From Fen-178 sp049516835 (lineage in GTDB: Bacteria > Acidobacteriota > Terriglobia > Bryobacterales > Bryobacteraceae): 64,000 bases of DNA. Below are positions 32,918 to 41,867 of the stretch, piece by piece. The DNA lies in assembly GCA_049516835.1 (NCBI GenBank), contig JBEKSR010000023.1, positions 16,101 to 80,100 of the forward strand, read 5' to 3'. Positions within the stretch are counted from its first letter, which is position 1. Every line of letters begins with the position of its first letter. The notes below the pieces were generated by a model. It did not search any database. It was not told where the DNA came from and worked only from the letters and a program-made list of their open reading frames with translations. The position numbers and the translations under genes were made by a program.

Positions 32918-35365
32918 GCAGGCTTTCCGCAGCGCCTCGGCGAGGAGTTCCTGCTTCTCCGGCCCGAGCTTCTTTCCCTCCGCCGTCACGTAGAACACAT
33001 CGATGGCTTTGTGCGCCTGGGTGTCGATCAACACCACCTCGATGTTGCCTCCGTTGGAGGAAATCGCCGAGGCCAGGTCGTAGAGCAGGCCGGGACGGTC
33101 TTCGGCCACGATCTCCACCAGCGTCGCGGTGTGGCCGGCCTCCGAATCGAATGAGACTGTGGCGGGGATGCGCGCTTTGCGGCTGGGCAGCACGGGCTTG
33201 GGCCGGTTGCGCAGCAGCTCGCGCACGTCCGTCTTGCCCGCCAGCACACGCTCGGCGGTGGCGCGCAGGCGGCCGACCTCCGTGGGATTCAGATCCAGCG
33301 TGCGTAAGGGATCGTCGAACGTAAACGTGTCCAGCACCAAGGCGCGGCGGTTGGCAAACGCCTCGGCTTTGAGGATGTTCATGCCGAAACTGGAAAGCGT
33401 TCCGGCCACCGAGGCGAACAGGAACGGGCGGTCGGCGGCCACCAGCGTCAGTTGCCAGGCCGATTCCAGCCTGCGGATGTCCACGGCCGCCCCACGGGGC
33501 GCCCCCCGGGCCCGGCTCTTTTCTTCGAGCGCCATGTGCTCGTCGATTTCCTTCTCGGTATGGGTCCGCAGGTAGCGCGTGGGAAAGCCTTCGAGAAATG
33601 CGATCCGCTCGGGCGGGCCGGAGGGGATGGCTTCGATGCGCTCCGTTTCCAGCTCGCGAGTCAGCTCGTTGTAGACCGCCAGGTAGAGCTGCCACAACTG
33701 CTCGGCGCGCCACGGCGTCATGACGTCTGGGTTGACGGCGCTGATGTCGGCATAGGTCACCAGCGTCAGCGCCTTGAGGCGCTCGACGGTCTCCATCTGG
33801 TGCGCCACGTCGCGTATGGTCCGCGGATCGAACAGGTCGCGCGAGTGCATCACGGCGGAAAGCTCGAGGTGCTTGCGGATCAGAAAAAGCGCGGTTTCGC
33901 GGTCTGGCGCCGGCATCTGGATGCGCGCCATGGCGTCTCGCGCCAGGCGCACGGAGGCACCCACGGGGCCTTCGCCGGGCACCCCTTTGCCCACGTCGTG
34001 GAATAACAGCGCGAACATCACCACGGACGGCTGCTTCACTTCCGCCAGCAGCTCGGCATAGCCCGCCGGCAGGCTCCTGAGGTTCTGCATGGTGATGAGG
34101 GTGTGCTCGTCCACCGTGTAGCGGTGATAGAAGTCGCGGACGACCAGGCATTCGATGCGCTCGATCTCCGGAAAAATGGCGGCCAGCACGCCGGTTTCGT
34201 GCATCGACCGGACGGCCAGCGGCGCGTGCGGAAGCGAGAGGATCTGGTTCAGCGCGGGCCATACGGGCCGCGGCTCGGCGAAGTGCGCGCGCAGGCGGGC
34301 GAGCCGCGATTCGATCCGCTGCTCGGCCTCCAAGGAAAGACGAATGCCGTGGCGCGCCACGAATTCGAACAGGCTCAGCGCCAGCTCGGGCTCCACGTCC
34401 AGGCGTTGCGGGGCGCGGAAGTGGACGCGCTCCCGATGGACGCTGAAATCGGCGTTCGACACGCGCGAGCGCCAGTCGCGGAACTGCGCGAAGAGCGAGC
34501 TGAATTGGGCCTCGCTCGAATCCAGCGCGCGGATGGCGGCGCGGTAAACGACGCGGGCATGGCGATAGTACTCGCGCATCCATTGGGCGGCGTCGCCCGC
34601 CCGCCATAGCTCCGCGATGCCGTCCTGGGCGTCGAAGGAAAGCGCGTTGTTGTCGCGCCCGGACTGGCAATGCAGATAGCAGCGCAGCCGCCCCAGAAAG
34701 CGGAAGGCGGCCTCCATCTCCGCCGCCGGTCCGTCCCGCGTCCCCTGCAGTTGATCGAGCCAGCAGACGAGTTGATGATCGCGCAGGCTGCCGGGAGTCT
34801 CCTTCACGTTCGGCTCCAGGTGATAGAACGTGCCGGCGTACTTCGCGTGGCGGGCGCGCGCCAGTTGCGCCAGGTTGCGGACCAGCGGCCCACGGTTGGC
34901 GTGGATGAAGCGCGGCAGCTTTTCCGCCAGGCCGGCGTAGAGCGTGCGATCGCCGGCGAGGTAGCGCTGGTCGAGCAGGCTGACGTTCAGCTCGATGTTG
35001 CGGTCGTGAACCTCGGTGCACTCGGCGGGCGTCCGGACGGAGTGGCTGACGCGCAGGCCGGAGTCCCACAGGTGCCGCAGAAACGTCGAAATTGCATCCT
35101 TCGAGGCCAGGACCGGCTTCTCGGATTCGAACAGCAGCAGCAGGTCCACATCCGAGTACGGGAACAACTGGCGGCGGCCATAGCCGCCCACCGCGAGCAC
35201 GGCCAAACCGGCTGGCGCGGCTGGAATCAGCAGCCCCGCCGCGGCTTGGAGCACCAGGCGGTCCACTTGCGCCGTGCGCTCTGCCAGAGCGATCGCTGCA
35301 TCCCCGGTAGCGAGGAAGTCCCGTCGGATCGAGGCCAGTCCGCCGCTAGAGGGCCGATTCTCCAC
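32906..35365 (-). CDS. glnD: [Protein-PII] uridylyltransferase GlnD
   Basis: An 819-residue bifunctional enzyme that uridylylates PII when nitrogen is short and deuridylylates it when glutamine is high. Nucleotidyltransferase motif GGYGRRQLFPYSDVDLLLL (Asp72, Asp74); the GlnD-type central helices; the HD domain LLFHDVGKGVPGEG; and two C-terminal ACT domains (TLVAADRPFLFASVAGTL, LVEIVAEDRPGLLYDLA) that sense glutamine. I chose GTG 35365, overlapping the end of glnB by 20 nt. Expected partner is the adjacent glnB product. Confidence 0.94.
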   Translation of the reverse strand: MENRPSSGGLASIRRDFLATGDAAIALAERTAQVDRLVLQAAAGLLIPAAPAGLAVLAVGGYGRRQLFPYSDVDLLLLFESEKPVLASKDAISTFLRHLWDSGLRVSHSVRTPAECTEVHDRNIELNVSLLDQRYLAGDRTLYAGLAEKLPRFIHANRGPLVRNLAQLARARHAKYAGTFYHLEPNVKETPGSLRDHQLVCWLDQLQGTRDGPAAEMEAAFRFLGRLRCYLHCQSGRDNNALSFDAQDGIAELWRAGDAAQWMREYYRHARVVYRAAIRALDSSEAQFSSLFAQFRDWRSRVSNADFSVHRERVHFRAPQRLDVEPELALSLFEFVARHGIRLSLEAEQRIESRLARLRAHFAEPRPVWPALNQILSLPHAPLAVRSMHETGVLAAIFPEIERIECLVVRDFYHRYTVDEHTLITMQNLRSLPAGYAELLAEVKQPSVVMFALLFHDVGKGVPGEGPVGASVRLARDAMARIQMPAPDRETALFLIRKHLELSAVMHSRDLFDPRTIRDVAHQMETVERLKALTLVTYADISAVNPDVMTPWRAEQLWQLYLAVYNELTRELETERIEAIPSGPPERIAFLEGFPTRYLRTHTEKEIDEHMALEEKSRARGAPRGAAVDIRRLESAWQLTLVAADRPFLFASVAGTLSSFGMNILKAEAFANRRALVLDTFTFDDPLRTLDLNPTEVGRLRATAERVLAGKTDVRELLRNRPKPVLPSRKARIPATVSFDSEAGHTATLVEIVAEDRPGLLYDLASAISSNGGNIEVVLIDTQAHKAIDVFYVTAEGKKLGPEKQELLAEALRKACTGA

Positions 35366-35684
35366 GATCGTCGTTCCGGATGCGGATGGCTTCGGCCACG
35401 TCGAAGACGAAGATCTTGCCATCGCCGATCTTGCCGGTGCGCGCGGCGGCGGTGAGCGTCTTGAGGACTTCTTCGGAGCGGCTGGAGGGCACCACCATTT
35501 CCAGCTTGACCTTGGGCAGCAGGTCCACGTTGTACTCCTGCCCGCGGTACACCTCCTTATGCCCCTTCTGCCGCCCGTGACCGCGGACCTCGCTGATGGT
35601 CATGCCGTCGATGCCGATGCCTTTCAGCGCCTCCTTCACTTCGTCCAGTTTGAATGGCTGGATGATCGCCTCGATTTTCTTCAT
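35346..35684 (-). CDS. glnB: Nitrogen regulatory protein PII
   Basis: A 112-residue PII protein. The T-loop has Tyr51 in VYRGQEYNVDLLPK, the uridylylation site of GlnD. Other motifs: MKKIEAIIQPFKLDEVKEAL, EVRGHGRQKGH (ATP and 2-oxoglutarate contacts) and TGKIGDGKIFVFDV. It lies between amtB and glnD on the same strand, so transporter, signal protein and modifying enzyme are made together. Confidence 0.96.
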   Translation of the reverse strand: MKKIEAIIQPFKLDEVKEALKGIGIDGMTISEVRGHGRQKGHKEVYRGQEYNVDLLPKVKLEMVVPSSRSEEVLKTLTAAARTGKIGDGKIFVFDVAEAIRIRNDDRGESAL

Positions 35685-35708
35685 GTGGTAATCCTAACTT
35701 GCCTCCGG

Positions 35709-37100
35709 CTACGACTCGAATATATACCCCTCCTCGCCGTGCATGCTGACATCCAGGCCCTCGATCTCTTGCGCCTTGCTGACGCGCAACCCCACGGTCA
35801 AGTCGCAGATCTTCAGAATGACGAGAGTGCCCACCGCCGCCAGAACCCAGGCGATGCCGCAGCCGATGAACTGGTTGAGCACCTGCGCGCCGTTGCCGTC
35901 CACCAGGCCCAGGGGCAGCGCGCGGCCGGCGGCATCCTTCAACCCGTCATTCACGGCGCTGGTGGCGAAGACGCCGGTGAGCAAGGCCCCCAGCGTTCCA
36001 CCCGCGCCGTGCACGCCGAAAGCGTCCAGGGAATCGTCATACCCGAACCTGGCCTTGACGCGCGTGACCATCAGGTAGCACACCACGCCCGCGCACAGCC
36101 CGATGAGGAGCGCTGGAAACGGCTTGACGAAGCCCGACGCCGGCGTGATGGCCACCAGGCCCGCCACCGAGCCCGAGATGCCGCCCAACACGCTGGGCTT
36201 GCCGTTGTCGAGCCATTCCGCGGCGATCCAGCCGAGCGTGGCGGCGGCGGCGCCGAAATGCGTCGCCACGAACGCGCTGGTGGCCAGGCCCGAGGCCCCC
36301 AGCGCGCTGCCGGCATTGAATCCGAACCATCCCACCCACAACAGGCAGGCGCCGATAAAACTGATCACCAGGCTGTGCGGCTTCGACGGAAACTCGGGAT
36401 AGCCCAGCCGCTTCCCCAGGTACAGCGCGCAAAGCAGGGCCGAGACCCCGGAGGTAATATGCACCACCGTTCCGCCGGCGAAATCGAAACAGGGAATCCG
36501 GCCGCCCAGGAAAGCGTTCAGCACCCCGCCCTTGCCCCACACCATGTGCGCCATCGGAAAATAGACAATGAGCGACCAAAGCACCGTGAACAGGAGCATG
36601 GCGCTGAATTTCATGCGCTCGGCAAACGCTCCCGAGATCAATGCGGGAGTAATGATGGCGAACATCAACTGGTAAACCATGAAGGTTTGCTGCGGGATGG
36701 TGGGCGCGTAATCGGGATTGGGCGCGCTGCCCACGTTGTTCAACAGCGCGAAATGCAGGTTCCCCAGGACAGGCGAAGGCCCGCCGAAAACCAGGCTGTA
36801 CCCCACCACCGCCCAGATCACCGTGACCACCGCCATCAGGATGAAGCTCTGCATCATGGTGCCGAGAACGTTCTTTCGCCGCACCAGCCCGCCGTAAAAA
36901 AGGGCCAGGCCGGGGCCCGTCATCATGAGGACCAGCGCGGCGCTCATGAGCATCCAGGCGTTGTCTCCGGCGCTCTGCGCGGACTTGGTGGCGGTTTCGA
37001 GAGCCGCCATCCTGGCTTGGAGATCCGGTGTCGCCTGCGCCAACAAGGCCGCGGGCGTGGAGAGGAGCGCAAGCGAACAGAGCTTGACCAGATGTTTCAT
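35709..37100 (-). CDS. amtB: Ammonium transporter AmtB
   Basis: A 463-residue Amt-family channel with a signal peptide (MKHLVKLCSLALLSTPAALLAQ) and eleven predicted membrane helices. Family motifs: GLALFYGGLVRRKN, DFAGGTVVHITSGVSAL (the first pore His), GWFGFNAGSALGA and the late FGVHGAGGTLGALLTG with the second pore His. It is first in the amtB-glnB-glnD operon. I saw no convincing sigma54 promoter in the 200 bp upstream. Confidence 0.95.
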   Translation of the reverse strand: MKHLVKLCSLALLSTPAALLAQATPDLQARMAALETATKSAQSAGDNAWMLMSAALVLMMTGPGLALFYGGLVRRKNVLGTMMQSFILMAVVTVIWAVVGYSLVFGGPSPVLGNLHFALLNNVGSAPNPDYAPTIPQQTFMVYQLMFAIITPALISGAFAERMKFSAMLLFTVLWSLIVYFPMAHMVWGKGGVLNAFLGGRIPCFDFAGGTVVHITSGVSALLCALYLGKRLGYPEFPSKPHSLVISFIGACLLWVGWFGFNAGSALGASGLATSAFVATHFGAAAATLGWIAAEWLDNGKPSVLGGISGSVAGLVAITPASGFVKPFPALLIGLCAGVVCYLMVTRVKARFGYDDSLDAFGVHGAGGTLGALLTGVFATSAVNDGLKDAAGRALPLGLVDGNGAQVLNQFIGCGIAWVLAAVGTLVILKICDLTVGLRVSKAQEIEGLDVSMHGEEGYIFES

Positions 37101-37290
37101 GGTGGGACCGTTTTGCGAACTGGGCTGTCTAACCGATTGTCCCCCATGGACTTCGGCGCCCCAAGACGGAACTTTCTATGGGCCGGATTGGATTTTTTTA
37201 TGGCCGCCCGGCAGGTAGTGTCTGAAAAGTGCGTTGCTTGCGGATGACCGTGACAGACCGCAACGCTCGGGCGCCTGTCGACGCACCGGT

Positions 37291-37306
37291 GTGTTACAAG
37301 TAATAC
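37291..37306 (+). promoter_or_regulatory. Operator-like palindrome of the VapBC locus
   Basis: GTGTTACAAGTAATAC is an imperfect palindrome (12 of 16 positions) ending 3 nt before the antitoxin ATG and overlapping a TAATAC -10-like box. A self-binding site for the antitoxin is the likely role. Confidence 0.45.
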
Positions 37307-37309
37307 TAG

Positions 37310-37549
37310 ATGGATACAACCATTCGGAATCTCGACAATCAAGCATATCGGGCACTGCGGGCACGCGCCGTTCTAGAAGGGCGAGCGGTGGGCGATCTCA
37401 TCAACGAGGCCATTCGCGCATACTTGGGGCGAACGGCTGTCCGGCCCGGCACCTCGACGCTACGCGCCCTGGAGCCGGAACCGTATCCCGAGGGGAACGA
37501 ACGGCTCAGTCGGGAAATCGATGCCGTCGTGTATGGCGAGCAACCGTGA
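37310..37549 (+). CDS. Ribbon-helix-helix antitoxin (VapB-like)
   Basis: A 79-residue antitoxin. MDTTIRNLDNQAYRALRARA and LINEAIRAYLGR form the DNA-binding part, as in the FitA-type VapB class; the rest is an extended toxin-binding tail. Its TGA overlaps the toxin GTG by 4 nt (37546-37549). Confidence 0.82.
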   Translation: MDTTIRNLDNQAYRALRARAVLEGRAVGDLINEAIRAYLGRTAVRPGTSTLRALEPEPYPEGNERLSREIDAVVYGEQP

Positions 37550-37953
37550 TTGTCCTGGATTCCAGTTTTTTGGTCGGCTACCACAACCAACGGGATACAC
37601 ACCACCCGGCCGCGTGTGCGCTGATGGAGCAGTTCCTAGCGGGAAAATGGGGCCAGGGCCTCTTGCTTGAATACGTGTTTCTGGAGGTCATGACCGTGTT
37701 GCTCGAGCGCCGCGACCTTTCCGTTGCGGCGCGGGTCGGCCGCATCCTCCTGGATGCTCAAGAACTAGACTTCGTGCCGTGCTCAGGCCTATTTCTGGAC
37801 ACCATGCAATGGTTCTCGAAGCAGACCGGCACTTTCCTGAACTTTGCGGATGCGGCGATCGCCGGAATAGCGCGCACCCGGGCGGATGGCCTGATCCTGA
37901 CCTTCGATGAGGAGTTTCGCAAAGTGCCTGGGCTTCGCGTTCAACGGGCGTGA
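37546..37953 (+). CDS. VapC-type PIN toxin
   Basis: A 135-residue PIN protein from GTG 37546, coupled to the antitoxin. Acids: Asp5 in VLDSSFLVGYH, Glu in LLEYVFLEV, Asp in NFADAAIAGIA and Asp in LTFDEEF. An earlier in-frame start at 37234 would overlap the whole antitoxin gene and is rejected. Confidence 0.88.
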   Translation: MIVLDSSFLVGYHNQRDTHHPAACALMEQFLAGKWGQGLLLEYVFLEVMTVLLERRDLSVAARVGRILLDAQELDFVPCSGLFLDTMQWFSKQTGTFLNFADAAIAGIARTRADGLILTFDEEFRKVPGLRVQRA

Positions 37954-37991
37954 ACAGCTTCGGCACATATCGGGACGGTGGCTTGGAAGAA

Positions 37992-37997
37992 TATAAT
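37992..37997 (+). promoter_or_regulatory. Perfect TATAAT -10 box before gmhA
   Basis: TATAAT ends 10 nt before ATG 38008, giving a leader of only about 3 nt. It overlaps the in-frame ATG at 37996, which therefore cannot be the start. No strong -35. Confidence 0.55.
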
Positions 37998-38007
37998 GCA
38001 AGAAACC

Positions 38008-38574
38008 ATGACAACCAACTTCCCTGCTGTCTATAAAGCCGACGTTCTGAAGGCCATCGAAACCGTCGACCTGGAGAAGGTGGCCGAGGCCATCCGGATC
38101 TTCATCGAGGCGCGCGCGGAAGGGCGCCAGATCTTCGTTTGCGGGAACGGAGGCAGCGCCGCCGCCGCGTCGCACTTCGCGACCGACATGGTCAAAGGCG
38201 CCAGCTACAACCGGCCCACGCGCTTTCGCATCATGGCGCTTACCGATTCCGGGCCCACCATCACAGCGTATTCCAACGACGTCGGCTATGAAAGCGTCTT
38301 CGTCGAACAGTTGAAGAACTTTGCGCGGCCCGGGGATGTGGTCGTGGGATTCAGCGGATCGGGAAACTCGCTGAACGTGGTTCGCGCGCTGGAATATGGA
38401 AACTCCATCGGTTGCCGCACCATCGCGCTCACGGGCCGGGATGGCGGCAAGATGGGGCCTCTCGCCCAGCTCCACATTCAAGTCGCGCATCCGCACATGG
38501 GACAAATTGAAGACGTCCATATGATGGTGATGCACATGATCTGCTATTACTTCATGGACGGGGAGACCGCATAG
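38008..38574 (+). CDS. gmhA: Sedoheptulose-7-phosphate isomerase (SIS domain)
   Basis: A 188-residue SIS-fold enzyme for the first step of ADP-heptose synthesis. Key segments: FVCGNGGSAAAASHFATDM, the active-site region FSGSGNSLNVVRALEYG, and the metal-binding HPHMGQIEDVHMMVMHMI near the end. The start ATG 38008 is set by the -10 box. A flippase-like membrane gene begins 2 nt downstream. Confidence 0.9.
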   Translation: MTTNFPAVYKADVLKAIETVDLEKVAEAIRIFIEARAEGRQIFVCGNGGSAAAASHFATDMVKGASYNRPTRFRIMALTDSGPTITAYSNDVGYESVFVEQLKNFARPGDVVVGFSGSGNSLNVVRALEYGNSIGCRTIALTGRDGGKMGPLAQLHIQVAHPHMGQIEDVHMMVMHMICYYFMDGETA

Positions 38575-38576
38575 CG

Positions 38577-39575
38577 GTGAAAAGCCGCCGCGCCTGGTCG
38601 TGGATCCTGTCCGTTCCGCTGGCCGCGGTTCTGCTCTATCTCTCCCTGCGGGGCGTGGATTGGAAGGGTGTTTGGCAGACCATCGCCGGGGCGCGGTGGG
38701 GATTCCTGGCGGCCGGATGCGGGTGCTCGTGCTTCTCGTTTTTCCTGCGCTCGCTGCGGTGGCGCATCCTTTTGAACGCCGAAGAGCGCTTGAGCGTCGG
38801 CTCCGTGTTCAGCGCCAACATGGCGGGATATCTGGGAAACAGCTTTCTTCCAGCCCGCGCGGGAGAACTGGTGCGGACCTTCGTCATCAGCGCGCGTTCG
38901 TCCTTGAGCAAGACTTACGTCCTGACCACGGCCCTCAGCGAGCGCCTGATGGACGTGATCGCCCTGGTCTTGTGGAGTTCGCTGATTCTCCTTGGAGCCG
39001 AGGCCAAGCCGCGCTGGATGCAAGACCTTTCCCGCACTACAGCCATAGTGGCGGCGGCAGGCGCGCTGGCCATCGCGGTGCTGCCGCATACGGAAAGCCT
39101 ATGCCGGAATCTGCTGCGGCGGCTCGCCCTGCCCTCCGCGCTTAGGGAGCGGCTGCTGCGCTTCGCCGATCAAGTGCTGCTGGGAGTGCGCGCCTTCCAC
39201 AACGTGGGCCGCTTTCTGGGTTTCACCGCGCTCACCGTGGCGATCTGGATGTCGGACGCTTGCGGCACCATGTTGGCGGCACACGGCCTGCACCTCCACT
39301 TTTCCTTCACCGTGGCCATGCTGCTGCTCACCGGCATGGGCCTGGGGAGCGCGCTGCCGTCCACGCCCGGTTATGTGGGGATTTACCAGTTTGTCGCGGT
39401 TACGGTTCTGACGCCGTTTGGAATCAGCCGGGACGCAGCCCTGGCGTACATCCTGGTGGCGCAGGCATTGGCCTACGTGGTGACACTCGCGCTGGGCCTG
39501 CCCAGCCTGTATTGGATACAGGCATCCTCACCCGCGCGAGTCAGCCTATGGCGCCTGGCCCGTCGTGAAGCCTGA
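38577..39575 (+). CDS. Flippase-like membrane protein (UPF0104/LPG synthase TM-like)
   Basis: A 332-residue integral membrane protein. Motifs resemble the AglD/MprF membrane half: FLRSLRWRILLNAEERLSVG, NSFLPARAGELVRTFVIS and GMGLGSALPSTPGYVGIYQF. About eight helices. The GTG start is 2 nt after the gmhA stop, so the two are co-transcribed; a role in surface glycan export is possible but not shown. Confidence 0.82.
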   Translation: MKSRRAWSWILSVPLAAVLLYLSLRGVDWKGVWQTIAGARWGFLAAGCGCSCFSFFLRSLRWRILLNAEERLSVGSVFSANMAGYLGNSFLPARAGELVRTFVISARSSLSKTYVLTTALSERLMDVIALVLWSSLILLGAEAKPRWMQDLSRTTAIVAAAGALAIAVLPHTESLCRNLLRRLALPSALRERLLRFADQVLLGVRAFHNVGRFLGFTALTVAIWMSDACGTMLAAHGLHLHFSFTVAMLLLTGMGLGSALPSTPGYVGIYQFVAVTVLTPFGISRDAALAYILVAQALAYVVTLALGLPSLYWIQASSPARVSLWRLARREA

Positions 39576-40631
39576 TCAGGGAGCGTCGACGATCTCTCCG
39601 ATATAACCGATGTTGTCCCCCTTCTTCATGGAAGGCACCGCGCCGATGTACAGGACCACGCCCGATACGGGAGCTGTCACATCCCACACTTTTTCGCCGA
39701 AGTAGTCTGTCAGGTAGCCTATCTTCATCCCCTGCTTGACGTAGGCTTCAGGGACCACGAGCGGGTAGAAGATGCCATCCCGGTCGCTGGTGACCACGGA
39801 ATAGCGGCCGATCCACAGAGGATGCTCGACCGGCGTCACCACGCCCGGCAACATTTTCAGGTGACGCATGACATTCAGGGTGCCCCGGACGAGTGCATCC
39901 ACATCTTCCGCTTTCGTAGTGCCGGCATACCCCGCCTCCACCGCTATGGATGGCTTGCCGCCGATCTGCGCCTGCCGCGTGATGGTCGCGCTGGGGGGCG
40001 GATCGGAAGGCCGGTTCCTCTGGATGATAATGCGGTCGAGACCGAAGGCCAGCACCATTCCGCGCGAGGCGGCGTCGAGACGATCGTTGCCAGTGTCCGC
40101 CCAGTAGGAATACGGGCGGAGGTTCTCGTCGAGATCTCCTCCATGGTAGTCGATCAGGTAGTCGCACTTTTCGACGATCTGCCTGGTCATGGCCCACGAG
40201 GCCCTTTCCGTCTGGGTTCCATCGGCCTTTCCCGGATACAGCCGGTTCATGTTCTTGCCGTCCACGGGATTGAGGTGGGGAACTTTCTGCAGAAAGGATG
40301 CGACGTTCAGGAGCGGCACGACGATCAGCGTTCCGGACAGGCCGGAGGGGTCGGCCGACTGGGCCAGCTTCTCCAAGGCGACGATCGACGCGTACTCGGT
40401 TCCGTGCGCGCCGGCGACGAGCGCCAACACGGGCCCAGGTTTGGCGCCGTTGATGACAATGACGGGGATGTCGGTGGCCGGATCTACACCGGCCGGCACC
40501 CGTATATAGCCGGTGGCTCTCTCGCCCGGATGCGCGGTCGCAGTACCCACGGCTACGTCCGCCGCCCGACCCGCTCCGCAGAAGCCCAACACCAGCACAA
40601 TACTCTGTAATATTCGAATAACCCGGCGCAT
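39576..40631 (-). CDS. M14-type succinylglutamate desuccinylase/aspartoacylase-like enzyme, exported
   Basis: A 351-residue protein with a signal peptide (MRRVIRILQSIVLVLGFCGAGRAA). The zinc site is seen as GAHGTEYAS (His, Glu) and LIDYHGGDLDE (third His). A C-terminal barrel-like domain follows (WDVTAPVSGVVLYIGAVPSM). ATG 40631 follows GGAAAGGAGA. Probably hydrolyses an N-acyl or amide bond in the periplasm; the substrate is not evident. Confidence 0.85.
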   Translation of the reverse strand: MRRVIRILQSIVLVLGFCGAGRAADVAVGTATAHPGERATGYIRVPAGVDPATDIPVIVINGAKPGPVLALVAGAHGTEYASIVALEKLAQSADPSGLSGTLIVVPLLNVASFLQKVPHLNPVDGKNMNRLYPGKADGTQTERASWAMTRQIVEKCDYLIDYHGGDLDENLRPYSYWADTGNDRLDAASRGMVLAFGLDRIIIQRNRPSDPPPSATITRQAQIGGKPSIAVEAGYAGTTKAEDVDALVRGTLNVMRHLKMLPGVVTPVEHPLWIGRYSVVTSDRDGIFYPLVVPEAYVKQGMKIGYLTDYFGEKVWDVTAPVSGVVLYIGAVPSMKKGDNIGYIGEIVDAP

Positions 40632-40649
40632 GGTAGTCTCCTTTCCGGC

Positions 40650-41855
40650 CTACAGCTTCACCACGGTGCACTTCTTCAAAAAGTCAGGATCGAATTCCAG
40701 CCCCATCCCCGGTCCCGCCGGAACTGGAATCACGCCGTTCTGGATCTCGAAATTGGGCGAGTACCAGGATTCCTTGCGCGCCGGCGCGCGCCACACGTAC
40801 TCCATGTAGGGACCGATGTTGGGAGTGGTGGCCGCAAACTGCAAAATATTCACCGAGGCCGCGCTGGTCTGCGTGTTGTGCGGGCAGATCCACATGTTCG
40901 CCTTGCGCGCCATCCTGGCCACGCGCGCGGCGCGAATGAATCCACCGTTGTAATTCAGGTCGGGCTGCACCACGGCCATGACCTTGTTCTCGATCATCCA
41001 CTGGAACAGCCACAGGCTGGAATCCTGCTCGCCGAAAGCAATCTTCATTTCTAGCGCGTCGGCAACCTTCTTGGTTTCGCTCAGCTCTTCCCACGGACAC
41101 GGCTCTTCAAACCACAGGTACTTCATCTCCTGGAGCCGCTTGCCGATCTCAATCGCATTGGCCGCATCGTAAGACCCGTTGGCGTCCGCCATCAGCGTCA
41201 CTTTGCCGGCGAGCTTTTTCTGGGCCAGCTCGAGCAACTGGTTGGTGCGCCCGGGAGACGCATCGCGGTTGTCGCTCATCCGCCCGCCGATCTTGAACTT
41301 CACCGCCTTCGCCCCGGTGTACTCCACGCCCCGGACGTAGACATCGACCTCTTCTTCAGCCGTCGTGTCGCGACCCGAGCCGGACAGGTACACGGGAATC
41401 TCCTTGCGGAGCACCCCGCCCATGAGTTCGCCCGCGGGCTTGTGCGCCGCCTTGCCCATCAGGTCGAAGAGGCTCTGCTCGACGTAAGCCACGGGGCACC
41501 AGAACGCTTGGCCGGCCATCTTGTAATTGGCGATGTAGACCGCATCCACCAGGTTCTCGAGATCCCTCGCGTCCTTCCCCAGGAACTGGGGAATCACTCG
41601 CCGCAGCAGGATGGGGATGTAGTCCACGATGTCTTTGGTCAGGACCACGCCCTCGACGCCATCCGCCGATCGCGTGCGGACGAAGTAACGGTTTCCGGAT
41701 TGCAGTAATTCGATGGAAGCGATCTTGACGGGAGCGTCAAGAACTTTGTGAAGATTGAAAACCGGCTTCTGGTATTCAGGCCCCGCTGAATCCGTGTCGG
41801 CAGCGGCGAGCAAAGCAGCCCCTGCGGAGGCGGTCAGAAAATGTCGTCGGTTCAT
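40650..41855 (-). CDS. Enolase-superfamily (mandelate racemase-like) enzyme
   Basis: A 401-residue protein with a Tat-like leader (MNRRHFLTASAGAALLAAAD). Superfamily landmarks: KFKIG with the Lys pair, MADANGSYD and WFEEPCPWEEL (metal ligands), then FGEQDSS and ICPHNTQTSA near the active-site His. Such proteins act on sugar acids by proton abstraction. It lies 18 bp upstream of the M14-like gene on the same strand. The N-terminus is longer than usual because of the leader. Confidence 0.87.
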   Translation of the reverse strand: MNRRHFLTASAGAALLAAADTDSAGPEYQKPVFNLHKVLDAPVKIASIELLQSGNRYFVRTRSADGVEGVVLTKDIVDYIPILLRRVIPQFLGKDARDLENLVDAVYIANYKMAGQAFWCPVAYVEQSLFDLMGKAAHKPAGELMGGVLRKEIPVYLSGSGRDTTAEEEVDVYVRGVEYTGAKAVKFKIGGRMSDNRDASPGRTNQLLELAQKKLAGKVTLMADANGSYDAANAIEIGKRLQEMKYLWFEEPCPWEELSETKKVADALEMKIAFGEQDSSLWLFQWMIENKVMAVVQPDLNYNGGFIRAARVARMARKANMWICPHNTQTSAASVNILQFAATTPNIGPYMEYVWRAPARKESWYSPNFEIQNGVIPVPAGPGMGLEFDPDFLKKCTVVKL

Positions 41856-41867
41856 ACCCTAAAGGAT

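Noticed and set aside
32463..35069. 868-codon frame antisense-shifted across glnD and vapBC
   Set aside because: It covers several genes with clear motifs in the proper frame and its product is Arg/Gly/Pro-rich with no recognisable domain.
35274..37247. 657-codon plus-strand frame across glnB and amtB
   Set aside because: Antisense to two highly conserved genes; His/Asp/Arg-rich shadow product.
37101..37309. Sigma54 (NtrC-type) promoter before amtB
   Set aside because: No TGGCA-N7-TGCA-like pair at proper spacing was found upstream of amtB.
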